A stretch of 64,000 bases of DNA from Streptomyces liliifuscus (GCF_016598615.1 NZ_CP066831.1:4898001-4962000), one strand, 5' to 3'. Numbered from the stretch's first letter, positions 1-9,400 are shown. Made by a program: numbers and translations. The notes: generated from the letters alone by a model not told the origin.

Positions 1-644
1 GGGCCGCCGAGGACGCCACGGAGTACTCGAACCACGCCGACCAGGCGCTGCGGCGGGTCACGGCGGATCCGACGGAGGAGGGGTGCGTGGTGCCCGCGCT
101 CGGGGACCGCACGGACACCTTCATGGACTCGTTCCGGCGTGCCCGCGAGGCGTACCCGACGGTGCGGACGGCGTCCGTGCTGGGCAGCGTCGACCAGTCG
201 GTGATCGACGCGACGGGCAACGCGTACGAGGGCTCGTACGTCACCGGCTGGTACCCGGCGTCGCGCGACAAGCGGTGGAAGCCGATGCGCGCGGTCATCC
301 GCGAGGAGGCCTTCGGCGACAACCGGATCGACGCGTCCGACCCCGGGGTGCAGACGACCTGGGTCGCCTACACGGTGCTGAAGAAGGCCGTCGAGTCGCT
401 GGGCGACGGCGAGGTGTCCTCGCGGACGCTCCGGCGGACGCTCGACGACGGCTTGAAGATCAACACGGGCGGGCTGACGCCGACGCTCAGCTGGAGCTTC
501 GACGATCTGACCGCGGCGAGCGGCTTCCCCCGGCTGGTCAATTCGGACGTGTCGTTCCAGGTGGTGCGCAAGGGTCAACTGGTCTCGGCCCGCAAGGGGT
601 TCGTCAACGTGTCGAAGGTGCTGGAGAACACGGAAGCGTCGTAA
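1..644 (+). CDS. ABC transporter substrate-binding protein, C-terminal part
   Basis: The frame is already open at the first bases (it reads from base 3) and ends with TAA at 642-644, so about 213 residues of the C-terminal half are visible; signal peptide and start lie outside. The sequence looks like the second lobe of a type I periplasmic binding protein of the branched-chain amino acid/amide group: a GSYVTGWYPASRD strand-loop, then an FGDNRIDASDPGVQTTWVAYTV helix region (segments of it) typical of these proteins, then a closing domain ending KVLENTEAS. Such proteins are lipoproteins that deliver solutes to an ABC permease at the outer membrane face. The ligand cannot be told from this half. 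The gene converges on the next one, with a hairpin between. Confidence 0.7.
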   Translation, partial: AAEDATEYSNHADQALRRVTADPTEEGCVVPALGDRTDTFMDSFRRAREAYPTVRTASVLGSVDQSVIDATGNAYEGSYVTGWYPASRDKRWKPMRAVIREEAFGDNRIDASDPGVQTTWVAYTVLKKAVESLGDGEVSSRTLRRTLDDGLKINTGGLTPTLSWSFDDLTAASGFPRLVNSDVSFQVVRKGQLVSARKGFVNVSKVLENTEAS

Positions 645-648
645 AGCA

Positions 649-673
649 GGCCGGTACCGACCAGGTACCGGCC
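649..673. terminator. bidirectional hairpin between convergent genes
   Basis: Perfect 10-bp inverted repeat GGCCGGTACC / GGTACCGGCC with a 5-nt loop, starting 4 bases after the stop of the binding-protein gene and 27 bases before the end of the convergent gene. It probably ends both transcripts. Confidence 0.7.
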
Positions 674-699
674 GCCGCCAACGCCGTAGTAGACCCCGG

Positions 700-2895
700 T
701 CACAGCTGGCCGGGCTGGCGCTCCGTCAGTCCGTACGTCTGGGCGATGGAGTTCCACAGCTTCGCGGCCTTGGCCTTCTGCGTGGTCGCGGTGCCGCTCT
801 CCCGGTTGCCCGCCGCGGTCTGGCCCGTGTTGCGGGCCTGGCCCTTGCGGCAGCCCTTCTTGTCCGCGGTCTGGTCGGCCCAGGCCGCGTAGTGGGTGTC
901 CGCCGCGGAGGACGCCTTCCAGGCGCTGTTGAGCGCGGCGGTCAGCTGCGCGTGGTTCGGCAGCTTGTCGACCGCGAGGTCCCCGAGGCTGGTGACCAGG
1001 CCGTCGCGCTGCTTGGCCGCGTTGCGCAGATCGGTGGCCGCCTGGCCGAGGTTGGCGCACTTGCGTACGTTGCCGACGGCCTTGACCACCGAGTCGCGGC
1101 TGTCGCCGCTGTCCGCCAGGAGCTTGTCCAGGGCCACGGCCTGCGCCTTGGCCGGGTCGGCGGACGCGGAGGCCGATTCGTCCGTGGCGGGCGCGGTCGC
1201 CGCCACCGTCTTGTTGTCGTCGCTCTTGTCGCCCCCGCCGCCGCTGAGCAGGGCGCCCGCGCCGATGCCGAGTACGGCGATGCCCACGCCGACCGCGGCG
1301 ATCACGGGCACACGGGAACGGGAGCGGCCGCCGCGGCCGTTGTCACCGTCCGCCGCGCCTCGGCGTGCGCCGCGGCCTGCGGGTCCCTCGGGTGCGCCGG
1401 GGCCGCCGGGGGCACCGGGACGGTTCGGGGAGCCGAAGCCGGCCGCGGCGCCCTGTCTCCCCCGCGGCTGGTCGACTCGGGGCAACTGCTGCGTGGAGCC
1501 TCCGGCGTCGGCCCGGAAGAGGTTGTCGAACTCGGCCGGCGGCTGCTGCTGCCGCTCCTCGGGTACGCCCGGGCGTACGCCGTACTGCGCCGCGCCGGGC
1601 TGGGCCGGTACGGGCGCGATGAACTGGGTGGGCTGGGCGTCGGGGTCGACGGCGGGCGGCAGGGGGCCCGCGCCGCTGCCTCCGGTCGCCGGTCCCGGCC
1701 CGTCCGGCCGGACCCGGCCGAGGTACCGCGTGGACTCGGAGGACATCGCCGCGGGGGCCGCACCCGCGGGAGGCATCTCCGGCGGCAGCGCGCCGGGGCC
1801 CACCGGGGGAAGAAGCTGCGTGGCACCCTCGTCGACGGCCGGCGCGGCGGGAACCGGCGGCAGGTACTGGGTCGCACCCTCGTCCATGGCGGCAACGGGC
1901 GGCAGCGCACCGGAGCCGGCACCGGCGCCCGCACCAACGGGCGGCAGCGGCGCGGCGGTCTGGCCACCGGGGGCGTACGGCGCGGGCGTCTGGCCACCGG
2001 GAGCCTGCGGATAGCCGTAGCCACCCGGTGTCTGCGACTCGGCGGAACCGCCCTGCGGCTGCTGCTGAGGTGCCGCGTGGCCCGCGGGAGGCTGGGGTGC
2101 CGCCTGGCCGCCGTGGGCCTGCGGATAGCCGTAAGTACCCGGAGCCTGTACCCCGGCCGGGCCCTGTGCCTGTATGTGTGCCTGTGCGTTCTCGGGGGCG
2201 TACGGTCCCGGCGTCTGCGGAGCGCCGTACCCGTTCGTCGGTGCGCCCTCGTGCGGGAGAGGTGTCCCGCCGCCCGGCTGCTGCTGGGGCACGGAGCCCG
2301 CTCCGGCGGTCTGCGGCGGAAGCTGGCCGCCGCTGTTCGGCGCCTGCGGACCGCCCCACGGGCCGCCCGCCGTGCCCTGTGCCCCGTACTGGACCGTCGG
2401 CTCGGCGTACTGCGACGGCTGGCCGCCGTAGCCGACCTGCGCACCGGGGCCCGGGGCCGACCCGTCCCAGCCCGGAGCCTGGGCTCCCGAGCGTCCCTGG
2501 CCTTCCGGTCCCGAAGCGGTCGTGCCCCAGCCCGACGGCTGCGCTCCCGCGTCCGGAGCCTGGGCGGTCCAACTCGAAATCTGCGGGGGCGCCTCGGGCG
2601 TCGGAGCGGCCCCGCCCTGGTCCGCGTGCTGCGTGCCCCAGCCGGGCGCCTGCGCACCCTGGTCCTGCCCCGCATTACCCCATTCACCGGTAGGCGTCCA
2701 ACCCTGTCCGGGCTCCGGAGAGGCCCCCGGGGCGGGTCCCGGACCCCACGGCTGGTCCCAGGCCTGACCGCCCGCGGGGACGGCGCGATCGCCCGTCTGG
2801 CCCGGCAGGAGGGGTTCGCCGCCGTCGGACGGCAGCACGATGCCTTCGTGCGCGGGCCGCGCCGAGGGCTCGTCGCCCTGTCCGTTGTGCGTCAC
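700..2895 (-). CDS. Pro/Gly/Gln-rich single-pass membrane protein
   Basis: Protein of 731 residues. Residues 1 to about 525 are low-complexity and rich in Pro, Gly, Gln and Ala, with many variants of AQAPGW, GYGYPQAPGGQ and TQFIAPVPAQP. A basic stretch (RGGRSRSR) leads into one hydrophobic helix at about 529-551, followed by GGGG and an acidic-polar extracytoplasmic tail of about 175 residues with two Cys. So the long disordered part is cytoplasmic and a small helical domain lies outside. The start is the GTG at 2895, with GGAG five bases upstream. I do not recognise a functional family; similar proteins in streptomycetes are annotated only as membrane proteins. The repetitive N-terminus might bind a partner or be a phosphorylation target, but that is a guess. 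Confidence 0.75.
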   Translation of the reverse strand: MTHNGQGDEPSARPAHEGIVLPSDGGEPLLPGQTGDRAVPAGGQAWDQPWGPGPAPGASPEPGQGWTPTGEWGNAGQDQGAQAPGWGTQHADQGGAAPTPEAPPQISSWTAQAPDAGAQPSGWGTTASGPEGQGRSGAQAPGWDGSAPGPGAQVGYGGQPSQYAEPTVQYGAQGTAGGPWGGPQAPNSGGQLPPQTAGAGSVPQQQPGGGTPLPHEGAPTNGYGAPQTPGPYAPENAQAHIQAQGPAGVQAPGTYGYPQAHGGQAAPQPPAGHAAPQQQPQGGSAESQTPGGYGYPQAPGGQTPAPYAPGGQTAAPLPPVGAGAGAGSGALPPVAAMDEGATQYLPPVPAAPAVDEGATQLLPPVGPGALPPEMPPAGAAPAAMSSESTRYLGRVRPDGPGPATGGSGAGPLPPAVDPDAQPTQFIAPVPAQPGAAQYGVRPGVPEERQQQPPAEFDNLFRADAGGSTQQLPRVDQPRGRQGAAAGFGSPNRPGAPGGPGAPEGPAGRGARRGAADGDNGRGGRSRSRVPVIAAVGVGIAVLGIGAGALLSGGGGDKSDDNKTVAATAPATDESASASADPAKAQAVALDKLLADSGDSRDSVVKAVGNVRKCANLGQAATDLRNAAKQRDGLVTSLGDLAVDKLPNHAQLTAALNSAWKASSAADTHYAAWADQTADKKGCRKGQARNTGQTAAGNRESGTATTQKAKAAKLWNSIAQTYGLTERQPGQL

Positions 2896-3108
2896 CGGGA
2901 CTCCTACGAATGGGGGACCTTCGGAATCGTCGGTTCACGCTACCGGGTCCCCACAACCCGGTGCCACGCAGCACAGGTCGTGACAGCCGTCTCCGGGGGC
3001 GGCAGTAACGAATCCGCCCCCCAAGACGCTGTTCATGCCTCCTTTCGCCTCACAGCCCTCCGTTCACCCCGCGTTCACTCCCGCGTAGAGCCCAGCCCGT
3101 CCGGCGGA

Positions 3109-4494
3109 TCAGGCCGCCGCCTGCAACTCCATGCGCGCCCCGAACTCCCGTACCACCGGCTCGTCCCGGTAGGGATCCAGGCGCTGTTGGAAGTCGTCCA
3201 GATACTCCGCCCCGCGGTTGGACCGCAGCGTGCCGAGCAGTTCGACCGCGCGCAGGCCCGTGTTGCAGGCCTGCTCGACCTCGCGCTGCTGGACCTGCGC
3301 GGTGGCCAGCAGTACGTACCCGATGGCGCGGCGCCTCGCGCGCGTCTCGGGGTGCCCGGCGAGGGACTCCTGGGCGCATCGCGCGGCCGCCTCCGACTGC
3401 CCGAGGTCCCGGTGACAATGCGCCAACTCGTCGGCCAGATACGCCTCGTCGAAGTGCGCGATCCACCGCGGGTCGTCGCCGGAGTCCGGATCGGCCTGCT
3501 CCAGCGCCGCCACGGCCCGCCCGGACGCCGCCTGTGCCGAGCGCGCGTCACCCATCAACGCATGCCCCCGCGCCTCCGCGGCGTGGAACATCGACTCCGC
3601 GCGCGGTGTGACCCGCCCGCGCGCCCCCTCCTGCGCCGCCCGCGCCAACTGCGCGATCTCACGCGGATTCCCGAGCTGCGCCGCCAGGTGGCTCATGGAC
3701 GCGGCGAGCACGTACCCGCCGTATCCGCGGTCGCCCGCCGCCTGCGCGAGCCGCAGCGCCTGGATGTAGTACCGCTGCGCGAGCCCCGGCTGTCCGGTGT
3801 CGACCGCCATGTAGCCGGCCAGCTCCGTCAACCGCGCGACCGCCGCGAAGAGTTCACGCCCGACCGCTTCCCGGTACGAGCCCGCCAGCAGCCCGGAGAC
3901 GACGCTGTTCAGGTAGTGCACGACGACCGGGCGCACATGCCCGCTGCCGTACTGGTGGTCGAGGTCGACCAGCGCCTGGGTCATCGCGGTCACCGCCGCC
4001 ACGTCGGACTGCCCGACCCGTGGCCCGGCCGCACGCGACACCTGCGCGTCCGGCGAGGAGATCAGCCAGTCCCGGCTCGGCTCGACGAGCGCGGAGGCCG
4101 CGACGGACGAGCCGGACAGGAAGTCCCGCCGCCCCACGTCGCTGCGCCACAGCTCGCAGACCTGCTCGATCGCCCCGAGGACGGTCGGTGAGAACTGCAG
4201 CCCCACACCGGAGGCGAGGTTCTTGCCGTTCGCCATGCCGATCTCGTCGATCGTGACCGTCCGGCCCAGTTTGCGGCCGAGCGCCTCGGCAATGATCGCG
4301 GGCGCCCGCCCACGCGGCTGCTGTCCTCGCAGCCAGCGCGCCACGGACGTCTTGTCGTAACGCAGATCGAGACCGTGCTCCGCGCCGCACATGTTGACCC
4401 GGCGGGCCAGCCCGGCGTTGGAACAGCCCGCTTCCTGGATGAGCGCCTGCAGTCGTTCGTTCGGCTGCCGCGCGACGAGAGGCCTTGCGGCCAT
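3109..4494 (-). CDS. NsdA/NsdB-like TPR transcriptional regulator
   Basis: Protein of 461 residues. The first 90 or so residues form a helix-turn-helix-like region (LQALIQEAGCSNAGLARRVN, then SVARWLRGQQPRGRAPAIIA), followed by a long alpha-helical, TPR-like region with Ala-rich helix pairs to the C-terminus. This arrangement is that of Streptomyces regulators related to NsdA and NsdB, which repress antibiotic production and sporulation; whether this is an orthologue of either I cannot say. I chose ATG 4494 over the ORF start at 4569 because MAARPLVARQPNERL is the natural N-terminus and GGGGGT lies just upstream. It is divergent from the prim-pol-like gene across about 320 bp. Confidence 0.75.
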   Translation of the reverse strand: MAARPLVARQPNERLQALIQEAGCSNAGLARRVNMCGAEHGLDLRYDKTSVARWLRGQQPRGRAPAIIAEALGRKLGRTVTIDEIGMANGKNLASGVGLQFSPTVLGAIEQVCELWRSDVGRRDFLSGSSVAASALVEPSRDWLISSPDAQVSRAAGPRVGQSDVAAVTAMTQALVDLDHQYGSGHVRPVVVHYLNSVVSGLLAGSYREAVGRELFAAVARLTELAGYMAVDTGQPGLAQRYYIQALRLAQAAGDRGYGGYVLAASMSHLAAQLGNPREIAQLARAAQEGARGRVTPRAESMFHAAEARGHALMGDARSAQAASGRAVAALEQADPDSGDDPRWIAHFDEAYLADELAHCHRDLGQSEAAARCAQESLAGHPETRARRRAIGYVLLATAQVQQREVEQACNTGLRAVELLGTLRSNRGAEYLDDFQQRLDPYRDEPVVREFGARMELQAAA

Positions 4495-4817
4495 TGGCGT
4501 ACCCCCTGTGGCTGCGGTGCCTGCCCACGCACCGAGTTGACGGTCCTCAGTGACCGGGACCTCCCGCACCCCTGCGGGGAGCGAAAAGATCCGGCCTCGA
4601 AGATCAATGCCCCGCGGACATACCGAAGATGCGAGACATGTGAGGATTGCCGGGGTAAAGGCTGCTGCCCGCCCCTCCGGTGGCTACCCACCCCCCGCTG
4701 CCGCCTCCCATGCGCGCCCCCACAGATGCATCCATGCGCCCCACGTGTGGAATCGGTGCTCCTCCCCCGCGCGCGTGTGAGCCGTAACCCCTGGTGGGTG
4801 CGGGAGTTGAGTTCAGC

Positions 4818-5477
4818 GTGGAAGAGACGATCGCAGGCACCGAGACCGCCCAGATCCCGAAGCAGCGAGGCGAGTCGCTGCAGGACATCGCCGTGCGCTA
4901 TGCCGAAGAGCGCCATTGGGACGTGTTCCCAGGCACTTGGCTGGAAGCCGCCGACGGGGTGCAGCGCTGCTCGTGCGGCGAGCCCTCGTGCGCCCTGCCC
5001 GGCGCGCATCCGGCGCGGGAGGACTGGGCGACGCAGGCCACGGGCAGTGCGACCGTCGCGCGTCGGCTGTGGGCGAAGCAGCCGTCGGCGTCGATCCTGC
5101 TGCCCACGGGGCGGACGTTCGACGCGATCGACGTCCCCGAGACCTCGGGGTTTCTCGCGCTCGCCCGGATGAGGCGGATGGAGCTGACGCTCGGGCCGGT
5201 GACGTGTACGCCGGATCGGCGGATGCAGTTCTTCGTGTTGCCGGGTGCCGCGGTGAAGGTGCCCGATCTTGTGCGGAAGCTCGGGTGGCCGCTTGCTTCT
5301 CTTGATCTGAATGTGCTGGGCGAAGGTACGTATGTGGCTGCGCCGCCTACTCGGTTCGGGGCGCGGGGGGCTGTGCAGTGGGCCTGTCGGCCGACTCCGG
5401 CGAATCGGTGGCTGCCGGATGCGGAGGAGTTGATCTCGCCCTTGGCTTACGCCTGCGGGCGGGATGCTCGTCGGTAG
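4818..5477 (+). CDS. bifunctional DNA primase/polymerase N-terminal-like protein
   Basis: Protein of 219 residues if begun at GTG 4818 (GGGAG about 11 bases upstream); GTG 4794 is an alternative. The sequence fits the small prim-pol-like proteins of actinobacteria: a WDVFPGTWLE strand, a CSCGEPSCALPGAHP cysteine cluster that could hold zinc, and a DAIDVPETSG strand carrying the acidic residues expected of the prim-pol fold. It is a stand-alone domain without helicase, so plasmid or phage replication is not implied. Its role is unknown. It is divergent from the TPR regulator, a pairing I remember from other Streptomyces genomes. Confidence 0.65.
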   Translation: MEETIAGTETAQIPKQRGESLQDIAVRYAEERHWDVFPGTWLEAADGVQRCSCGEPSCALPGAHPAREDWATQATGSATVARRLWAKQPSASILLPTGRTFDAIDVPETSGFLALARMRRMELTLGPVTCTPDRRMQFFVLPGAAVKVPDLVRKLGWPLASLDLNVLGEGTYVAAPPTRFGARGAVQWACRPTPANRWLPDAEELISPLAYACGRDARR

Positions 5478-5530
5478 GGCGCCGTTTCAGTCTGGTGCGG
5501 CTGCCGTCTGCGGGTCCGGTGGGGGCTGGT

Positions 5531-5550
5531 CGCGCAGTTCCCCGCGCCCC
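5531..5550 (-). repeat. dispersed intergenic repeat, copy 1
   Basis: Reverse-complement copy of GGGGCGCGGGGAACTGCGCG between the prim-pol-like gene and the ABC operon. Confidence 0.85.
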
Positions 5551-5603
5551 TGGGTGGGTGGGACTTGAGGTTGTGTGCCGTCTGCGAGGCCGCTTGGTCT
5601 GAG

Positions 5604-5623
5604 CGCGCAGTTCCCCGCGCCCC
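5604..5623 (-). repeat. dispersed intergenic repeat, copy 2
   Basis: Second reverse-complement copy, 73 bases after copy 1. CCCCTAAAGGGGC right after it can form a short hairpin. Confidence 0.85.
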
Positions 5624-5674
5624 TAAAGGGGCACGGCCCCCCGTATCGTGCCCTGCATGGTGGAGGGAGTGCGG

Positions 5675-6451
5675 GTGAATGATGCGGTGGCCGTGCGGGT
5701 GCGGGGGCTGTGGAAGCGGTTCGGGGAGCAGGTCGCCGTCGCGGGGATCGATCTGGAGTTGCCCGCGGGGCAGTTCATCGGACTGGTCGGGCCCAACGGG
5801 GCGGGGAAGACCACGACTCTGTCGATGGTGACCGGGCTGCTGCGGCCCGATCAGGGGTCCGTGGAGGTCGTCGGGCACGATGTGTGGCGCGACCCCACGG
5901 AGGTCAAGGCCCGGATCGGGGTCCTGCCCGAGGGGCTGCGGCTCTTCGAGCGGCTCTCGGGGCGGGAGCTCCTCGCGTACACGGGGCGGCTGCGCGGACT
6001 GCCCGGTACCGAGGTCGACAAGCGGGCCACCCAGCTGCTCGACGTGCTCGACCTCGCCGGCGCCCAGCACAAACTCGTCGTCGACTACTCGACCGGTATG
6101 CGCAAGAAGATCGGGCTCGCGGCTGCCCTGCTGCACAACCCGGAAGTGCTGTTCCTGGACGAGCCGTTCGAGGGGGTCGACCCGGTCTCCGCACAGACGA
6201 TCCGCGGGGTCCTGGAGCGCTACACCGCCTCCGGCGCGACCGTCGTCTTCTCCTCCCATGTGATGGAGCTCGTCGAGTCGCTGTGCGACTGGGTCGCCGT
6301 GATGGCCGCGGGCCGTATCCGCGCCCACGGTCCGCTCACCGAGGTGCGCGGCGAGGCGCCCTCCCTCCAGCAGGCCTTCCTCGAACTCGTCGGGGCGAAC
6401 GCCCGCGACACCGGCTCCGACCTCGACTGGCTGGGCGGCGGCGCCCGATGA
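5675..6451 (+). CDS. ABC transporter ATP-binding protein
   Basis: ATPase of 258 residues with a complete set of motifs: Walker A GPNGAGKTTT, signature YSTGMRKKIGLAAAL (STGM instead of the classical SGGQ, common in ABC-2 exporters), Walker B VLFLDEPFEGVDP and switch His in SSHVME. I chose GTG 5675 because GGAGGG lies 7 bases upstream; ATG 5657 would be before that site. It overlaps the permease gene by ATGA, so the two form an exporter and are translationally coupled. The substrate is unknown. Confidence 0.88.
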   Translation: MNDAVAVRVRGLWKRFGEQVAVAGIDLELPAGQFIGLVGPNGAGKTTTLSMVTGLLRPDQGSVEVVGHDVWRDPTEVKARIGVLPEGLRLFERLSGRELLAYTGRLRGLPGTEVDKRATQLLDVLDLAGAQHKLVVDYSTGMRKKIGLAAALLHNPEVLFLDEPFEGVDPVSAQTIRGVLERYTASGATVVFSSHVMELVESLCDWVAVMAAGRIRAHGPLTEVRGEAPSLQQAFLELVGANARDTGSDLDWLGGGAR

Positions 6452-8076
6452 GCACCGGAACCGCCACGAAGGCCGCCACCACCTCGACCGCGTCCATCAC
6501 CCCCGTCGTCGTACGCCTCAAGGTGTCGCTGCTGCGCAACGGGCTGCGGCAGTCGTCGGGGCGGCGGGCGGTGTACGTGGCGTCGCTGGTCATCGTGCTG
6601 CTGTTCGCCGCGCTCCAGCTCATCGGGCTGATCGCGCTGCGCGGCAACACCTACGCGATGACCGTGACGGTGCTGCTCACGGCCGTGCTGGCGCTCGGCT
6701 GGGCCGTAATGCCGCTCTTCTTCTCCGGCGGCGACGAGACCCTCGACCCGACCCGCCTGGTGATGCTGCCGCTGCGCCCACAGCCGCTCGTACGCGCGCT
6801 GCTGGTGGCCTCGCTGGTCGGCATAGGCCCGCTGTTCACGCTGTGCCTGCTCGTCGGTTCGGTCGTCGCGATGGCGCACGGGGCGGCGGCGTACGTCACC
6901 GGGGTCGTCGCGGTCGTCCTCGCGCTCCTGGTGTGCGTGGCCCTCGCGCGGACCGTCGCGACCGCCAACACCCGGCTGCTGACCAGCCGCAAGGGCCGCG
7001 ACCTGGCCGTCCTGAGCGGTCTGGTGATCGCGGTGGGCGCGCAGGTCGTCAACTTCGGTGCGCAGAAGCTCAATTCGTCGGGCATGTCCACGCTGGACCC
7101 GGCGGCGGACGTGGTCCGCTGGGTGCCGCCCGCGTCGGCGCTCGGAGCGGTGGACTCCGTCAGCGAGGGCTCGTACGCCGTCGGCCTCGCCCAGCTCGCC
7201 GTGAGCGGCGTGGCACTGGCGGTGCTGCTGGCCTTCTGGCAGCGGAGTCTGACCCGGCTGATGACCTCGCCGGACGGCTCGACACTGCAGGCCGCCGAGC
7301 CCTCCCGGGACAAGGCGGGCCGTTCCTCCGGACTCGGCCGGCTGCTGCCCGCGGGGCGCACGGGCACGGTCATGGAGCGCAGCCTGCGGTACGTGTGGCG
7401 GGATCCGAAGACCAAGGCCGCGTGGGTGACCTCGCTCGCGATCGGTCTGATCGTGCCGGTGTTCAACGCGCTGCAGGGCACCGGCTCGGTCTACTTCGCG
7501 TGCTTCGCGGCGGGCATGCTCGGCATCCAGATGTACAACCAGTTCGGGCAGGACACGTCCGCGTTCTGGATGGTCGCGATGACGATCTCGTCGACCCGGG
7601 ACGCGTATGTCGAGCTGCGGGCACGGGCGTTGGCGCTCCTGGTGATCACCCTTCCGTACGCGGCCCTCGTGTGCGTCCTGACGACGGCGCTGCTCGGCGA
7701 CTGGGCCGCGCTGCCCGAGGTGTTCGGCCTGTCGTTCGCTCTGCTCGGCGCGATGCTGGCGACCGGGGCCTGGTCCTCCGCCCGCTTCCCGTACTCGATC
7801 CCGCAGGAGAGCTACAAGAACGTGGCTCCCGGCCAGGCCAGCCTCGCCGGATTCTCGATCTTCGGCGGCATGATCGCGGCGGCCCTGCTGTGCGCGCCCG
7901 TCATCACCCTCACCATCTGGCTGAACGTCTCGTCGGACGGCCAGGACTGGACCTGGCTCCTCCTCCCGATCGGAACCGCCTACGGAGCGGCGATCGCCCT
8001 GGCAGGCCTGCACCTCGCCGCACCACGAACAGCCCGACAACTCCCGGAGATCCTGGCGGCGGTGAGCAAGGGCTGA
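6448..8076 (+). CDS. ABC-2 type exporter permease
   Basis: Membrane protein of 542 residues starting at the ATG inside the ATGA overlap with the ATPase gene. At least ten hydrophobic helices are visible in two blocks (about residues 35-230 and 330-530), separated by a polar cytoplasmic region that includes TSPDGSTLQAAEPSRDKAGR. The size fits the large single-chain permeases that pair with a solo ATPase in actinobacteria. No substrate can be inferred. A copy of the dispersed repeat follows 8 bases after its stop. Confidence 0.8.
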   Translation: MSTGTATKAATTSTASITPVVVRLKVSLLRNGLRQSSGRRAVYVASLVIVLLFAALQLIGLIALRGNTYAMTVTVLLTAVLALGWAVMPLFFSGGDETLDPTRLVMLPLRPQPLVRALLVASLVGIGPLFTLCLLVGSVVAMAHGAAAYVTGVVAVVLALLVCVALARTVATANTRLLTSRKGRDLAVLSGLVIAVGAQVVNFGAQKLNSSGMSTLDPAADVVRWVPPASALGAVDSVSEGSYAVGLAQLAVSGVALAVLLAFWQRSLTRLMTSPDGSTLQAAEPSRDKAGRSSGLGRLLPAGRTGTVMERSLRYVWRDPKTKAAWVTSLAIGLIVPVFNALQGTGSVYFACFAAGMLGIQMYNQFGQDTSAFWMVAMTISSTRDAYVELRARALALLVITLPYAALVCVLTTALLGDWAALPEVFGLSFALLGAMLATGAWSSARFPYSIPQESYKNVAPGQASLAGFSIFGGMIAAALLCAPVITLTIWLNVSSDGQDWTWLLLPIGTAYGAAIALAGLHLAAPRTARQLPEILAAVSKG

Positions 8077-8084
8077 GCCCCCAA

Positions 8085-8104
8085 GGGGCGCGGGGAACTG
8101 CGCG
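8085..8104 (+). repeat. dispersed intergenic repeat, copy 3
   Basis: Sense-oriented copy just after the permease stop codon, in the gap before the convergent hydrolase gene. Confidence 0.85.
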
Positions 8105-8171
8105 ACCAGCCCCCACCGGGCCGCGGGCGAAGGACAACCCGCGGCGCACCGGCGCCATCCTGTCCAGGCGC

Positions 8172-9092
8172 CTAACGGAGCGCCTCGTCCAAGAAGGGCT
8201 CAACGGCCGCGCGCCACGCCTCCGGCTGGTCGTAGTGGACGAGATGCCCCGCATCGGCCACCTCCGCATACTGCCCGTTGGGCAGAACCCGGACCATCTC
8301 CTGGGACTCGGCCCGACCCAGCTCACCGTCCAGGCCACGCACCACGAGGGCGGGGCACCGGACTTGTGTGAGCTCCTCCCAGTGCGCGTCGTACACCCAC
8401 GTCTCGCGGGACTTGAGCATCTGCTCGGGCTCGAAGACGGGCCGCCAGCCGTCCGGCGACTCGGCCATCACCTCGGCGTAGAACTCACCGCGCGACGGGT
8501 TCGGGCGCTCCACCCAGGGGTCGTCCTCGCCGAACCACTTCCGCACATCGGCGAGTGTGGCGAACGGGACCGGCCAGGCCTTGAACCAGTTCTCCCACTC
8601 GCGCTGCGAGGCGGCTCCCAGCGCCGAGGCCCGCATGTCGCAGATGACCAGGCCGCGCACGAGGTCGGGGCGCTTGGCGGCGAGCTGCCAGGCGGTCAGG
8701 GCGCCCATGGCGTGACCGATGAGGACGGCCGGGCCGAGGCCCAGCTGTTCGAGGGCGGCCTCGGCGTCCTCGACGTACGCCTCGCGGGTGTAGGACGCCT
8801 CGGGCGGCTTGTCGCTCTGGCCGTGGCCCCGCTGGTCGAGCGCGACGGCACGGTGCCGCTCGGCGAGCCAGCGGGCGGTGGGCGCCCAGTGGGATGCACG
8901 GCCCATGAGGCCGTGCAGTAACAGCACGCCGGGTGCACGCTCGATCTCTCCCGACGCGGTGCCGGTCGCGGCCCCGGACGCATCGGCCCCTGTGGGATCG
9001 GTCCTGGGCGGATCGGTCTTGGGAGAGTCGGCGAACTCCCAGGCGGCGAGGCGTACGCCACCCGCACCGCTCACGTCGATGCGCCGCACCAT
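8172..9092 (-). CDS. alpha/beta hydrolase with Ala at the nucleophile position
   Basis: Protein of 306 residues. The alpha/beta-hydrolase fold is clear: oxyanion strand LLLHGLMG (57-64), DQRGHGQSD (86-94), elbow IGHAMGALTA (125-134), acid D255 in VVRGLDGEL and catalytic His 283 in DAGHLVHYD. The elbow should read G-x-S-x-G, but the DNA codes for GCC (Ala 128) where the nucleophilic Ser is expected. Either the enzyme is inactive as an esterase and acts as a binding protein, or it uses another mechanism. I chose ATG 9092 (GGGGGG nine bases upstream); the upstream ORF extension lacks hydrolase features. A loop at about 23-50 rich in Thr/Pro/Asp is probably an insertion. Confidence 0.82.
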   Translation of the reverse strand: MVRRIDVSGAGGVRLAAWEFADSPKTDPPRTDPTGADASGAATGTASGEIERAPGVLLLHGLMGRASHWAPTARWLAERHRAVALDQRGHGQSDKPPEASYTREAYVEDAEAALEQLGLGPAVLIGHAMGALTAWQLAAKRPDLVRGLVICDMRASALGAASQREWENWFKAWPVPFATLADVRKWFGEDDPWVERPNPSRGEFYAEVMAESPDGWRPVFEPEQMLKSRETWVYDAHWEELTQVRCPALVVRGLDGELGRAESQEMVRVLPNGQYAEVADAGHLVHYDQPEAWRAAVEPFLDEALR

Positions 9093-9228
9093 ACGTTGGC
9101 ACCCCCCTTGATCCGCTCGGCCGGGTCGTCCCGCACGAACCGGCCGGCCCACTCGTACCGCTGGTCGTACCGGTGCTTCTGCTGGTTCTTCCTGCGTAAT
9201 CCGTAGTGGTTCCGTCACCCATACGCTA

Positions 9229-9244
9229 TCGAATGCGCATTCGA
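9229..9244. promoter_or_regulatory. 16-bp perfect palindrome upstream of the hydrolase gene
   Basis: TCGAATGCGCATTCGA, fully symmetrical, lies about 137 bp upstream of the hydrolase start in a 662-bp gap without a recognised gene. It looks like a dimeric regulator site; the protein is unknown. Confidence 0.5.
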
Positions 9245-9400
9245 AGATGGGGGTCTTGGCGGCAACACCCCTCCTTCGAGTGACGTCGCTCAAGGATTGA
9301 CCGCCGCCGAGGGGAGATCTTCAACGGGAGGCGGGCCGCTCGGGGAAAACGGTCCGTGGGGAATGACCCTGGGAGCTCGGGGCTCCGGGTCAGCACAGGG

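Noticed and set aside
892..4191. A 1099-codon plus-strand frame
   Set aside because: It is the GC-driven shadow of two well-supported minus-strand genes; composition is Arg/Gly/Ala-rich without domains.
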